This document shows, piece after piece, positions 30,219 to 39,028 of a stretch of 64,000 bases of DNA. The stretch spans positions 1,364,001 to 1,428,000 of the forward strand of contig NZ_CP154351.1 of NCBI RefSeq assembly GCF_039519235.1, read 5' to 3'. Made by a program: the position numbers and the translations under genes. Under the pieces are notes generated by a model. The model was not told the DNA's origin. It ran no database searches and saw only the letters and a list, made by a program, of their open reading frames with translations. Every line of letters starts with the position of its first letter. Position 1 is the first letter of the stretch. Origin of the DNA: Micrococcus sp. 2A. Its GTDB lineage: Bacteria; Actinomycetota; Actinomycetes; Actinomycetales; Micrococcaceae.

Positions 30219-31508
30219 TCAGGCGCGGTGGGATCCCTCGGCCCGGCCCGGGTCGTCCTCGAGCTCCGCGTCCAGGTCCCGGGCGACCTGGCGCTCGATC
30301 GCGCCCGTCACCGCCGCGGGCTCGGCGACGGAGTGGGCGACCGCCTCCTCGAGGGCGTCCGCGTGCGCGGTCGTGAAGCGCTTCTCCGGGTGCCGCTGCA
30401 GGCGGATGAGGGAGGACAGGCGCATGCGCAGGGTCCGCTCGGCGGAGAGCTCCCCGCGGTGGGTCAGCCACCAGGCCACCAGGACCACGGCCAGGAGCAG
30501 GCCGAGGTAGCCCAGGAACGGGTAGACCACGTTCATCAGGGTGCCGAAGCCGAGGAAGCTCACCGCGAAGCCCACCAGGGTGACGGCGATGAACGCGGGG
30601 CGGTAGCGGTCAGGGCGGTCCGCCGAGATGCGCCGGCCCAGGGCGTAGAACATGCCGATGGCCGAGTTGTAGATCATGGCGTAGATGACCGCCAGCATGG
30701 CCCACCCCAGCACGGGGTGGAACGCGCCGAAGAGCTCGAGCATGGGCACGGAGGCGTGCCCGATCCGGTCGAAGTTCAGGTAGAGCAGCACGCCCGCCAT
30801 GACCATGAGGACCGTGTAGAGCAGTCCGCCGGCGAGCCCGCCCAAGAACGCCTCGCGCGGATTGGTGATGGAGCCGCCGATGACGAGGCACATGGACACG
30901 GCCATCACGAGGACGAGTCCGGTGTAGTTCAGGGCCGAGAGCCACCACGGGTTGATGGGGGTGGCGGTCTGGGCCGCCATCGCCTCGTTGGCGGTGAAGG
31001 AGCCGTCCAGGGTGAGCACCGTGGCGAGGAACGCTCCCACGACGGCGACCACGACGAACGGCGTGAGCCCGGAGATGATGGAGGAGACCTTCTCCACGTC
31101 CAGCAGGCCGGTGACGATCACGAGCGCCGTCATGATGGCGGCACCCGCCCAGGTCGGCCACCCGAGCTGCTGGTGCATGGTCGCGCCGGCACCGGCCAGC
31201 ATCACGAAGCCGATCGCGAAGAGCGTGATGGAGACGCTGACGTCCAGGATGCGGGCGATCACCGGGTGGGTCACGCTGCGGAACACGGCCTTGTGCTCGT
31301 TGGCCAGGAAGGCGCTGCCGAGCTGAAGGATCACCGCGCCGCCCACGGCCACGAGGACGCCGGCGAGGATCGCCCCCCAGATGCCGATCTCGCCGAACCC
31401 GACGAAGTACTGGATCACCTCGGCGCCGGTGGCGAAGCCCGCCCCGACGACGAGGCCGACGAAGGCGAGTGCGATCTTGGCCGATCTGAACACGGCGGAG
31501 TTCTGCAT
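30219..31508 (-). CDS. YkvI-family membrane protein (APC-like transporter)
   Basis: 429 residues with about ten hydrophobic segments across 1–345, beginning IALAFVGLVVGAGFATGAEV, where the unwound-helix GAGFATG motif resembles APC-superfamily transporters. The match is to COG3949 (YkvI). The last 85 residues form a soluble charged tail. Substrate unknown. ATG 31508 has AAGGAA at 5 bases. It stands alone between leuS and the broken glpK on the same strand. Confidence 0.8.
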   Translation of the reverse strand: MQNSAVFRSAKIALAFVGLVVGAGFATGAEVIQYFVGFGEIGIWGAILAGVLVAVGGAVILQLGSAFLANEHKAVFRSVTHPVIARILDVSVSITLFAIGFVMLAGAGATMHQQLGWPTWAGAAIMTALVIVTGLLDVEKVSSIISGLTPFVVVAVVGAFLATVLTLDGSFTANEAMAAQTATPINPWWLSALNYTGLVLVMAVSMCLVIGGSITNPREAFLGGLAGGLLYTVLMVMAGVLLYLNFDRIGHASVPMLELFGAFHPVLGWAMLAVIYAMIYNSAIGMFYALGRRISADRPDRYRPAFIAVTLVGFAVSFLGFGTLMNVVYPFLGYLGLLLAVVLVAWWLTHRGELSAERTLRMRLSSLIRLQRHPEKRFTTAHADALEEAVAHSVAEPAAVTGAIERQVARDLDAELEDDPGRAEGSHRA

Positions 31509-31641
31509 GGGGTTCCTTATCCTCGGGGGCAGGGCGCGGCACACCGAGGTCGATTCCCCGGTGCGGCCTCCGCAAGGGTAGTGGCGGGCCCGGGGGTCCG
31601 CCCAGGAAGCATGGGCGCTGGGCGCCGCCCTGTGCACGGTC

Positions 31642-32995
31642 TCACGCCCAGCCGAGCGAGGCCTCCACCGCCCGGCGCCACCGATCCAGCAGGCGCTCGC
31701 GCACGCTCGCCGCCATGGCCGGCTCCCACCGGCGGTCTTCGCGCCACAGGGAGCACAGGGCGGCCTCGTCCGGCCAGACGCCGACGGCGAGTCCGGCCGC
31801 CCACGCCGCCCCCATGACGGTGGTCTCGGCCACCGCGGGGCGCGCGACCGGCAGGTCCAGGATGTCCGCCTGGAACTGGAGGAGGCCCGCGTTGGCGGTC
31901 ATCCCGCCGTCCACGCGCAGCTCCCGGATGCGCGTCCCCGTGTCCGCCGTCAGGGCCTCGAGCAGGTCCCGGCTCTGGTAGGCCGTCGCCTCCACCGCAG
32001 CCCGGGCGAGGCGGCCGCGATGGGCGAATCCGGTCAGGCCGGCGATGAGCCCGCGGGCGTCGGCCCGCCAGTGCGGCGCGAAGAGGCCCGCGAAGGCGGG
32101 GACGATCACCACGCCGCCGTTGTCCGGCACCGTGGCCGCGGCCGCCTCGACCTCCTCGGACGTGGAGATGATCCCGAGGCCGTCGCGAAGCCACTGCACG
32201 AGCGCCCCGGCCACGGCCACGGACCCCTCGAGGGCGTAGCGCATCGGCTCCCCCGCCCGCTGGTAGGCGACCGTGGAGACGAGGCCGTGCGCCGACGTCG
32301 GCCGCTGCGTCCCCGTGTGCTGGAGCAGGAAGCAGCCGGTCCCGTAGGTGTTCTTCGTGTCCCCGGGGCGGAAGAGCGCCTGGCCGAAGCACGCGGCCTG
32401 CTGGTCCCCCAGCACCCCCGCCACGGGGACGCCCGCCAGCGTCTCGTGGCCGGTGACCTCGCCGAGCACGCCCACCGAGGGCACGATGCGCGGCGCCATC
32501 GCCTCCCACTCCTCGGGGTCGAGCCCGAAGAGCTCGAGCATGGGGGCGCTCCATCGCCCCGTCTCGAGGTCCATCAGCAGGGTGCGCGAGGCGTTCGTCA
32601 CGTCGGTGACGTGGACCCCGCCGTGGACGCCGCCCGTGAGGTTCCACACGAGCCACGAGTCCACGGTTCCGACCCGCAGCCGCCCCGCGGCCGACAGCGC
32701 GCGGGCCTCCGGGACCTCGTCCAGGATCCAGCGGATCTTGGACGCGGAGAAGTGGGAGGCCAGGGGCAGGCCGGTGCGGGCGCGGGCCCCGGTGCGCGCG
32801 CGCCAGGGCGAGCGCGGTGAGCTCCCGGACGGCCTCCCACAGCTCCGTCGGATCGTGCTCGACCCACCCCGCGTGCGGGAAGTGCTGGACGTGCTCGCGC
32901 TGCGCACTCGCCACCACGTGCCCGTCGGCGCCCACCACCGCCACCCGGGTCGAGGTGGTCCCCTGGTCGATCGCGACGACGGCGGTGCGGCTCAT
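31642..32995 (-). pseudogene. glpK: Glycerol kinase, disrupted by an internal deletion and frameshift
   Basis: The N-terminal piece from ATG 32995 (AVVAIDQGTTSTRVAVVGAD … AGWVEHDPTELWEAVRELTA) is in one frame and the rest, from about 32785 on (TGLPLASHFSASKIRWILDE … to the stop at 31642), in another. Compared with full-length FGGY glycerol kinases (about 500 residues), roughly 60 codons are missing at the junction. They include the ITNQRET segment that supplies glycerol ligands. The downstream part keeps GDQQAACFGQ, NTYGTGCF and the C-terminal RVDGGMTANAGLLQFQADIL. The product cannot be functional as read. An imperfect direct repeat (CCGGTGCG…GCGCG) occurs twice at the junction. Confidence 0.88.
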
Positions 32996-33014
32996 GGGAG
33001 TGGCCCTCACGGGC

Positions 33015-33047
33015 GGCGCCCCCGCCTCATCGAGGCGGGGGGGCGCC
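33015..33047 (-). terminator. Hairpin downstream of phoX
   Basis: GGCGCCCCCGCCTC and GAGGCGGGGGGGCGCC pair around ATC with two unpaired G; it follows the phoX stop codon by 15 bases and precedes glpK. Confidence 0.7.
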
Positions 33048-33061
33048 GTCGCGCGGCCCGG

Positions 33062-34310
33062 TCAGCGGTGGAGCTGCTTGGCCATCGGGCCGGTGATCAT
33101 GTGGGTGCAGTCGCTCTGGATGTTCGCGAACAGGGCGCGACCGCCGCCGAAGCAGGGACCGGCCCACTCGCCGCGCTCGGCGATGTCCTTGGCCAGGGCC
33201 GAGGAGCCGGCACGCTCGGTGAACGCGGCGAGGTAGTTCGGGTCCGAGCCGTCCTCGGCGATCACGACGCCGCCCCACGGGGAGACGGTGATGTTGTCCG
33301 GGGCGTCGAAGTCACTGCCCACGGCCCAGGACTCCTTGAGGGTCATGGTCTGCTCCGCGAAGGAGTAGTACATGATCATGCCCTGGTTGGCGACGGCCTC
33401 GGGGTGCTCGCCGTCCTTGACGATGGAGTGGGTGAACCACAGGCCCTCGCCGGCGTCGTCGCTCCAGACGCCCTCGATCTTGCGGTGGGTGGTCGCGCCC
33501 GGGAACTGCTGGCGCAGGTCGGTGGTCTGCGCCTGGCGGTCGGCGCCGCCCTCGCCCAGCTGGGTGGCGATGCCCGGACGCAGGGTGACGCCCTGCGGTG
33601 CGGTCCAGCGGTAGAACAGGCCGCCCTTGGTGTCCTCGGTGAGGTAGGCGCTCGAGAGGTCGGCGCCGATCTCGGCACCCTCCCACACGGCGCGGCCCCA
33701 GGCTTTGATGGGCAGCGGGATCTGCTGGGCCACCGGCTCGGGGGAACACCTCGAAGACGTAGCCGTGGTCCTTCTGCAGGGTGTAGGCCTGGCCGTCCAC
33801 GGAGCTGGTGACGGTCTGCCCGGCGCGCTCGGTGGTCTCCTTACAGGCCAGCCAGGAGCCCCACGGGGTGGTGCCGCCGGCGCAGTTGCGGATGGTGCCG
33901 GAGAGGCCGACCCGCTGCTGGGCGAGCTCGCCCGAGCGGGAGACCTCGACGACGGTGTTGCCGCCCATGCCGGTGGGGCAGCCCGCGTCGTAGACGGTGC
34001 CGGGGACCAGTGGCACCGTGACCTTGGCGTTCGCGCGGCACTCGTGGTTGCGCACGAGGCGGGTCACGCCGGCGCGGTCGAAGGCGCCCATGCCGTCCAG
34101 GTTGGAGGGGGTGACCCCGACGACGCGGCCGCCGCGGTCGGACAGCAGGGGCTCGACGCCGATGGTGCCGATGCGGTGGGCCTTGAAGCCGCGGGGCATC
34201 GCGACCATGCCGTCCTCGGAGAGGGCGGGCAGCTGGGCGCCGGCGGCGGCGGGATCAGTGCAGGTCAGCGAGGTGGCGATCCCGCGTCCACGTGCCGAAC
34301 CCCGCCACAC
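33062..34310 (-). pseudogene. PhoX-family (DUF839) phosphatase-like protein, frameshifted
   Basis: Two frames join into one PhoX-like protein. The first gives LPALSEDGMVAMPRGFKAHR, LVRNHECRANAKV, NCAGGTTPWGSWLACKETTE and KDHGYVFEVFP. The second, from about 33740 to the stop at 33062, gives PIKAWGRAVWEGAEIG, AYLTEDTKGGLFYRW, KIEGVWSD, DFDAPDNITVSPWGGVVIAE and GPCFGGGRALFANIQS. Removing one G from the five-G run at 33740–33744 restores a single frame of about 415 codons. PhoX enzymes are exported Ca/Fe alkaline phosphatases, yet no signal peptide is visible upstream: the best start, GTG 34310, lies 59 bases from the divergent hydrolase. The 5' end may also be lost. Confidence 0.82.
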
Positions 34311-34357
34311 GCACCGGTGAAGACGTGCGGGCGCCCCCCCCTGCGGAGCGTGCTCAC

Positions 34358-34363
34358 TAGGCT
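34358..34363 (+). promoter_or_regulatory. -10 hexamer TAGGCT, leaderless
   Basis: TAGGCT ends 6 bases before GTG 34370; no ribosome binding site is present upstream of the hydrolase. Confidence 0.55.
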
Positions 34364-34369
34364 GGGGGC

Positions 34370-35425
34370 GTGAAGCAGAACGACGACGCCGGCAGCGGCG
34401 CCCCCGTGCCGCCCGGGCACCGGGTGAGACTCTGGGACCGGGTCCGGATCCCGCGCCCGGACGACGGGCCTGGCTCGCTGACCGGATGCCCCGCGCGGAT
34501 CCCCCGACGGCGCGAGGTGACCGTCCCCGACCCCGTGGCCGGGTCCGGCGTCGACGTGGCGGTGTGGGAGTACGCACCGGTGGGCCCGGCGGACGGGTCC
34601 AGGGGCGTCGATCCCGATGCCGCCCCCCGCCTGGTCTTCGTGCACGGATTCCGCGGTGACCACCACGGGCTCGCGCTCATCGCCGACGCGCTGCCCGAGT
34701 TCGCGATCTCCTCGATCGATCTGCCCGGCTTCGGCGCGTCCGAGGCCTTCCCCGCGGCCGAGCACTCGGTGGCGCACCACGCGGATGCGGTGGCCGCCGT
34801 CGTCCACGCGCTGGCGCTCGCGGAGCCTCCCCTGCTCGTCGCCCACTCGTACGGGTCGATCGTCGCGTCCCACCTCGTGGCCCGGGACCCCTCCGCGTGG
34901 CACCGGCTCGTGCTGCTCAACCCGATCGCCGAGCCCGCCCTGGACGCGTCGGGGTCGTGGACGGCGGCGGCGGCGGCCACCGTCGCGCAGGGGTACTACG
35001 AGGTCGCGGCGCGTCTGCCCGAGCGCGCCGGGCGCGCCCTGCTGGGCGCGGCGCCCGTGGTGTGGGCCACCACCGTCGTCATGAGTCGAACCACGGACAG
35101 GCGCGTCCTGGCCTACACCCATGATCAGCACCGCCGGTACTTCTCCCTCTTCGCCTCACGGCGCATGCTCTCCGAGTCCTACCGGGCCTCCACGACGTCC
35201 ACGGCCCTCGACGCCGCCGCGGGGCTCGCGCTGCCCGTGGTCCTCGTGGCGGGTGCCGAGGATCCGCTGGGATCCGTGGCCGCACAGGAGCGCCTCGCCG
35301 CCGCGATCGCCGCGGCGGGAGGGACGGCCGACCTGCAGGTGCTGCCCGGCGTGGGCCACCTGCTGCACTACGAGCGGCCGCTCGCGTGCGCGAGGCTCAT
35401 CCGGGAGGCCGCGCACCCGAGGTGA
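34370..35425 (+). CDS. Alpha/beta hydrolase
   Basis: 351 residues, no signal peptide. FVHGFRGDHHGLALIADAL at about 91–109 (oxyanion HG), IDLPGFGASEAF, the nucleophile elbow LLVAHSYGSIVASHLV (Ser in AHSYG), the acid in VAGAEDPLGSV and the histidine in LPGVGHLLHYERP. The architecture is that of the general alpha/beta hydrolase_1 family; substrate unknown. Start GTG 34370 is chosen because a -10 lies 6 bases upstream. It converges on priA with 45 bases between. Confidence 0.85.
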   Translation: MKQNDDAGSGAPVPPGHRVRLWDRVRIPRPDDGPGSLTGCPARIPRRREVTVPDPVAGSGVDVAVWEYAPVGPADGSRGVDPDAAPRLVFVHGFRGDHHGLALIADALPEFAISSIDLPGFGASEAFPAAEHSVAHHADAVAAVVHALALAEPPLLVAHSYGSIVASHLVARDPSAWHRLVLLNPIAEPALDASGSWTAAAAATVAQGYYEVAARLPERAGRALLGAAPVVWATTVVMSRTTDRRVLAYTHDQHRRYFSLFASRRMLSESYRASTTSTALDAAAGLALPVVLVAGAEDPLGSVAAQERLAAAIAAAGGTADLQVLPGVGHLLHYERPLACARLIREAAHPR

Positions 35426-35470
35426 CCGGCCGTGGCGGGTCCTGGACGGAGGCCGTGCGGGGCCGCCCGG

Positions 35471-37567
35471 CTAGAGCACCCCCGGCGGGTCCAGCCGCAC
35501 GCGCACGGCCTTCTGCTCGCGGCGCGCGCTCGCCGCGGAGCGGGCCGTGCGCAGCACCGCGACCGTCTCGTCCGCGGCGGCGTAGGGGAAGAGGAGCAGC
35601 GCGCGGTGCTGGGTCTCGTCCACAGGGTCCGGCACAGGGCCGATCCACGGCAGCGGGGCCGCGTCGCCGGGACGGGCGCCCGGCTCGAGGTCGAGGGAGG
35701 GCTCGGCGTCGGGCCCCACCCGCCGCCTCTCGCGTCGAGCGGCCTCGACCAGGCCCAGGTACTCCTTCACGGCGGCGGCGTCCCCCGTCACCTCGGCGAG
35801 CCGCCCGGCGGGCGGCAGGCGCAGCTCCCGACGCTCCGCGACCTGGTGGCTCGCGAAGCCCGCGGGATCGCGCCGCACGAGGGCGCCGACGACCCCGTCG
35901 TGCTCGGCGGTCACCACCACGGTGCCCCCTTCGGACGCCGGGCGGACCAGGCACGCCGCCGCCAGCCAGCGGGCGAGCACCCGAGAGGGCACGTCGAGCC
36001 CCTCGCGCTGGAGCTGGGCGTCGCCATCGAGGAGCAGCGCCGCCGCGTAGCCGCCGGGAGCGGTGGGCTCGGCACCCACGGTGGCCACGACGACGGCCGG
36101 CGCGTCCGCCACGGAGCCGAGGCGGTGCTGGCCGGAGGAGGCGTGGACGGGGACTCCGGGGAAGGAGCGGCCGAGCTCGTCGGCGGTCCGGTCCACACCG
36201 CGCGCGCCGGCGCGGACGTGCGTGCCCCCGCACTCGGTGCAGCGGAACGCCCGCTCGCGGGTGCCGCACCAGCGGCACGCGAGCTCACCGCGTTCGGCGG
36301 CGTGCCGGTCGCGGAACGCGAGCGGGCCGGAGCACTCCCGGCACCGGGCGGGGGTGCGGCACCGCTCGCAGACGAGCGCGGGGATGAACCCGGCGCGGGC
36401 CACCTGGACGAGCACCGGCCCGGGACGGGCACCGGTCAGGGCCTCGCGCGCGGCGGCCCACGCGGCGTGCGGAAGGCGGGCGCGCCGGGCGAACGGGTCG
36501 CGCGCGCTCTCCCACGCGTCCGCGGTGGCGACCACGCGCGGGCCGATCGCCCGCTGGAGCTCGCGGCCGGGACCGAGGTGCAGCAGCCAGCCGGCCTCCA
36601 CGAGGCGCTGGACCGGCACAGAGCGAGAGGGGCCGGCGAAGAGGAGCGCGCAGCCTGAGGCCCGGGCGCGCTCGAGCACGACCTCGCGCACGTGGAAGTA
36701 GGGGCTGCGCGGCTCGGCGTAGGCGTCGTCGCCGTCGTCCCACATCACCACCAGTCGGAGATCCTTCAGCGGCGCCCAGGCGGCGGCGCGTGTGCCCGCG
36801 ACGATCCGCACGGTGCCCTCGAGGGAGTGCAGGTGCGCACGGTACCGCGGGGTGTTCCCGTCCTCGGAGCCGATGCGGGCGTAGGCCTCCCCGCCCACGG
36901 CGCGGTCGAGGGCGGCACACAGCCGGTCGAGGTCGCGGTGGTCGGGCACCAGCAGCAGGACGCTCCCGCCGGAGGCCGCCACGGTGCGGGCCAGCGCGGC
37001 GAGGGCCTCGGCCTCGTCCCACTCCCCCACGCGGCTCGGGACGGCGGCGGCGGCCCGGACCCCGTCCCCCGCGCACGCGGCGGCGACGAAGGCGGCGCCG
37101 CCCTGGAGCGACTCCCAGACGGTGGGCTCGGCCGCCGCCGGGGCGCCGTCACCGCCCGGGGCGTCGTCGTCAGGGGTCTCGACCCGGGCGACCGGGTGGT
37201 CCGCCGTCGGCTCCGCCGTGCGTGCCGCGAGGATCTCCTTCTCGACCTGCACGACCCGCGGGGGCACCGCCGCGCGCAGCACGTCCGTGACGATGCCCGC
37301 CTGCCGGGCGGCCACGGCCCGCGCCACCGCGAGGACCTCCTCTGTCAACGGCGGGACCGCCGTGAGCACGGAGGTGAGCGCCGTCAGTTGGGCCCCCGTG
37401 ACCGGCTCGGCCTCCCGGGAGACGAGCCAGCCGGTCATCTCCCGGCCGCCGAAGCGCACGCCGACCCGGGAGCCGGGCACGGCCCGCGCGTCGAGCTCGG
37501 CCGGGACGAGGTAGTCGAACTCTCGGTCCAGGTGCGGGACGGGCGTGTCCAGCAGGACGCGGGCCAC
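35471..37567 (-). CDS. priA: Primosomal protein N' (PriA), actinobacterial form lacking ATPase motifs
   Basis: 698 residues. The N-terminal 3'-DNA-binding domain is clear (VPHLDREFDYLVPAELDARA). Zinc-binding cysteines are present in CERCRTPARCRECSGPLAF and CRWCGTRERAFRCTECGGTH. Where helicases have GxGKT, this protein has ESLQGGAAFVAAAC, and the DEEH box reads MWDDGDDAY, so ATP hydrolysis is unlikely. This is typical of actinobacterial PriA. GTG 37567 has GGAGGA 4 bases upstream. The frame stays open 28 codons further upstream without an ATG, GTG or TTG. It follows metK. Confidence 0.9.
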   Translation of the reverse strand: MARVLLDTPVPHLDREFDYLVPAELDARAVPGSRVGVRFGGREMTGWLVSREAEPVTGAQLTALTSVLTAVPPLTEEVLAVARAVAARQAGIVTDVLRAAVPPRVVQVEKEILAARTAEPTADHPVARVETPDDDAPGGDGAPAAAEPTVWESLQGGAAFVAAACAGDGVRAAAAVPSRVGEWDEAEALAALARTVAASGGSVLLLVPDHRDLDRLCAALDRAVGGEAYARIGSEDGNTPRYRAHLHSLEGTVRIVAGTRAAAWAPLKDLRLVVMWDDGDDAYAEPRSPYFHVREVVLERARASGCALLFAGPSRSVPVQRLVEAGWLLHLGPGRELQRAIGPRVVATADAWESARDPFARRARLPHAAWAAAREALTGARPGPVLVQVARAGFIPALVCERCRTPARCRECSGPLAFRDRHAAERGELACRWCGTRERAFRCTECGGTHVRAGARGVDRTADELGRSFPGVPVHASSGQHRLGSVADAPAVVVATVGAEPTAPGGYAAALLLDGDAQLQREGLDVPSRVLARWLAAACLVRPASEGGTVVVTAEHDGVVGALVRRDPAGFASHQVAERRELRLPPAGRLAEVTGDAAAVKEYLGLVEAARRERRRVGPDAEPSLDLEPGARPGDAAPLPWIGPVPDPVDETQHRALLLFPYAAADETVAVLRTARSAASARREQKAVRVRLDPPGVL

Positions 37568-37665
37568 CGGGTCCTCCGGCCAGCCCTCCGCGCTCTCGGG
37601 CAGGCGGGGCCGCGCCTCAGAGGCGGGAAGGGCGAACAGCGCGTCCGTGATGGCTCACACCCCGC

Positions 37666-38928
37666 TCAGACGCCGGCGGCGCGGCGCAGCTCTTCCACCC
37701 GGTCCGTGCGCTCCCACGTGAAGTCCGCCTCTTCGCGGCCGAAGTGGCCGTGCGCCGCCGTGCGACGGTAGATGGGGCGCAGCAGGTTGAGCTGCTTCAC
37801 GATGGCCGAGGGTCGCAGGTCGAAGACCGCGTTCACAGCGTCGATGATCGTCTGGTGGGAGACGGCGCCCGTGCCGAAGGTCTCCACGTAGAGCCCCACG
37901 GGACGGGCGGAGCCGATGGCATAGGCCACCTGGAACTCGGCGCGCTTCGCGAGCCCTGCGGCCACCACGTTCTTGGCCACCCAGCGCAGCGCGTAGGCCG
38001 CGGAGCGGTCCACCTTCGACGGGTCCTTGCCCGAGAAGGCCCCGCCGCCGTGGCGGGCCATGCCGCCGTAGGTGTCGACGATGATCTTGCGGCCCGTCAG
38101 GCCGGCGTCGCCCACGGGCCCGCCGATGACGAACTTGCCGCCGGGGTTCACGATGACGCGCGTGTCCGAGGCGTCGAGGCCGGAGAGGTCGATGATCGGA
38201 CGGATCACGTGCTCCTCGACGTCGCGGCGCAGCTGCTCCTGGGAGACGACGTCGTGGTGCTGGGTGGAGACCACCACGGTCTCGACCGTGCGGGGCACGT
38301 GCTCCGCGTCGTACCCCACGGTGACCTGCGTCTTCCCGTCGGGCAGCAGGTACGGCATGGGCGAATGCTCCTGCTGGCGCACCTTCGTCAGCCGCTCGGA
38401 GAGGCGGTGCGCCAGGTGGATGGGCATCGGCATGAGCGTGGGGGTCTCGTCCGTGGCGTAGCCGAACATGATGCCCTGGTCTCCCGCGCCCTGCTCGTCG
38501 TCGACGTCCGCGGAGCCGTACTCACGCGCCTCGAGCGAGCGGGAGACCCCGGCGAAGATGTCCGAGGACTGCTGGCCGATGGAGATGCTGACGCCGCACT
38601 GGGCGCCGTCGAAGCCGTTGGCCGAGGAGTCGTAGCCGATGTCCAGGATGGTCTCGCGCACGAGCTTCGGGATCTCCACGTACGCGGACGTGTTGACCTC
38701 GCCGGCCACCTGGACGAGCCCCGTGGTGGTGAGCGTCTCGACGGCCACCTTCGCGGACGGGTCCGCGGCGAGGATGGCGTCCAGGATGGCGTCCGAGATC
38801 TGGTCGCAGATCTTGTCCGGGTGCCCGGCCGTGACGGACTCGGAGGTGAAGAGGCGGAGGTCACCGCCGCTCACCCCGCGGTACGGCTCGGTGGGTCGTG
38901 AGGGGCTCTGCTGGGCGGCGTCGGTCAT
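37666..38928 (-). CDS. metK: S-adenosylmethionine synthetase
   Basis: Makes SAM from ATP and methionine. 420 residues from ATG 38928. [22 protein letters not shown] near the N-terminus (ATP/Mg site; [18 protein letters not shown]), [12 protein letters not shown] in the middle, [20 protein letters not shown] (K+/Mg, catalytic Lys) and DFTWERTD near the C-terminus. The start is supported by TAGAGT 7 bases upstream; GTG 38937 would add three residues. Confidence 0.97.
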   Translation of the reverse strand: MTDAAQQSPSRPTEPYRGVSGGDLRLFTSESVTAGHPDKICDQISDAILDAILAADPSAKVAVETLTTTGLVQVAGEVNTSAYVEIPKLVRETILDIGYDSSANGFDGAQCGVSISIGQQSSDIFAGVSRSLEAREYGSADVDDEQGAGDQGIMFGYATDETPTLMPMPIHLAHRLSERLTKVRQQEHSPMPYLLPDGKTQVTVGYDAEHVPRTVETVVVSTQHHDVVSQEQLRRDVEEHVIRPIIDLSGLDASDTRVIVNPGGKFVIGGPVGDAGLTGRKIIVDTYGGMARHGGGAFSGKDPSKVDRSAAYALRWVAKNVVAAGLAKRAEFQVAYAIGSARPVGLYVETFGTGAVSHQTIIDAVNAVFDLRPSAIVKQLNLLRPIYRRTAAHGHFGREEADFTWERTDRVEELRRAAGV

Positions 38929-38935
38929 GCGTCCC

Positions 38936-38941
38936 ACTCTA
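38936..38941 (-). promoter_or_regulatory. -10 hexamer TAGAGT for metK, leaderless
   Basis: TAGAGT ends 7 bases before ATG 38928. No ribosome binding site intervenes and no SAM riboswitch is visible in the 100 bases before coaBC. Confidence 0.55.
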
Positions 38942-39028
38942 GAACAGCGGGCGGGCGGGGCACGGCGTCGTCCACAGCCGCGCGGGTCGCGGCCGCCGCC
39001 GCGTCACGGCCGACGTCGAGGGAGCGGG

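Noticed and set aside
33062..33733. Reading the downstream PhoX fragment as an independent 223-residue gene
   Set aside because: It begins in the middle of the PhoX fold and joins exactly to the upstream fragment after one base change, so it is part of one broken gene.
38942..39028. SAM riboswitch upstream of metK
   Set aside because: The -10 is 7 bases from ATG, leaving no leader in which a riboswitch could form.
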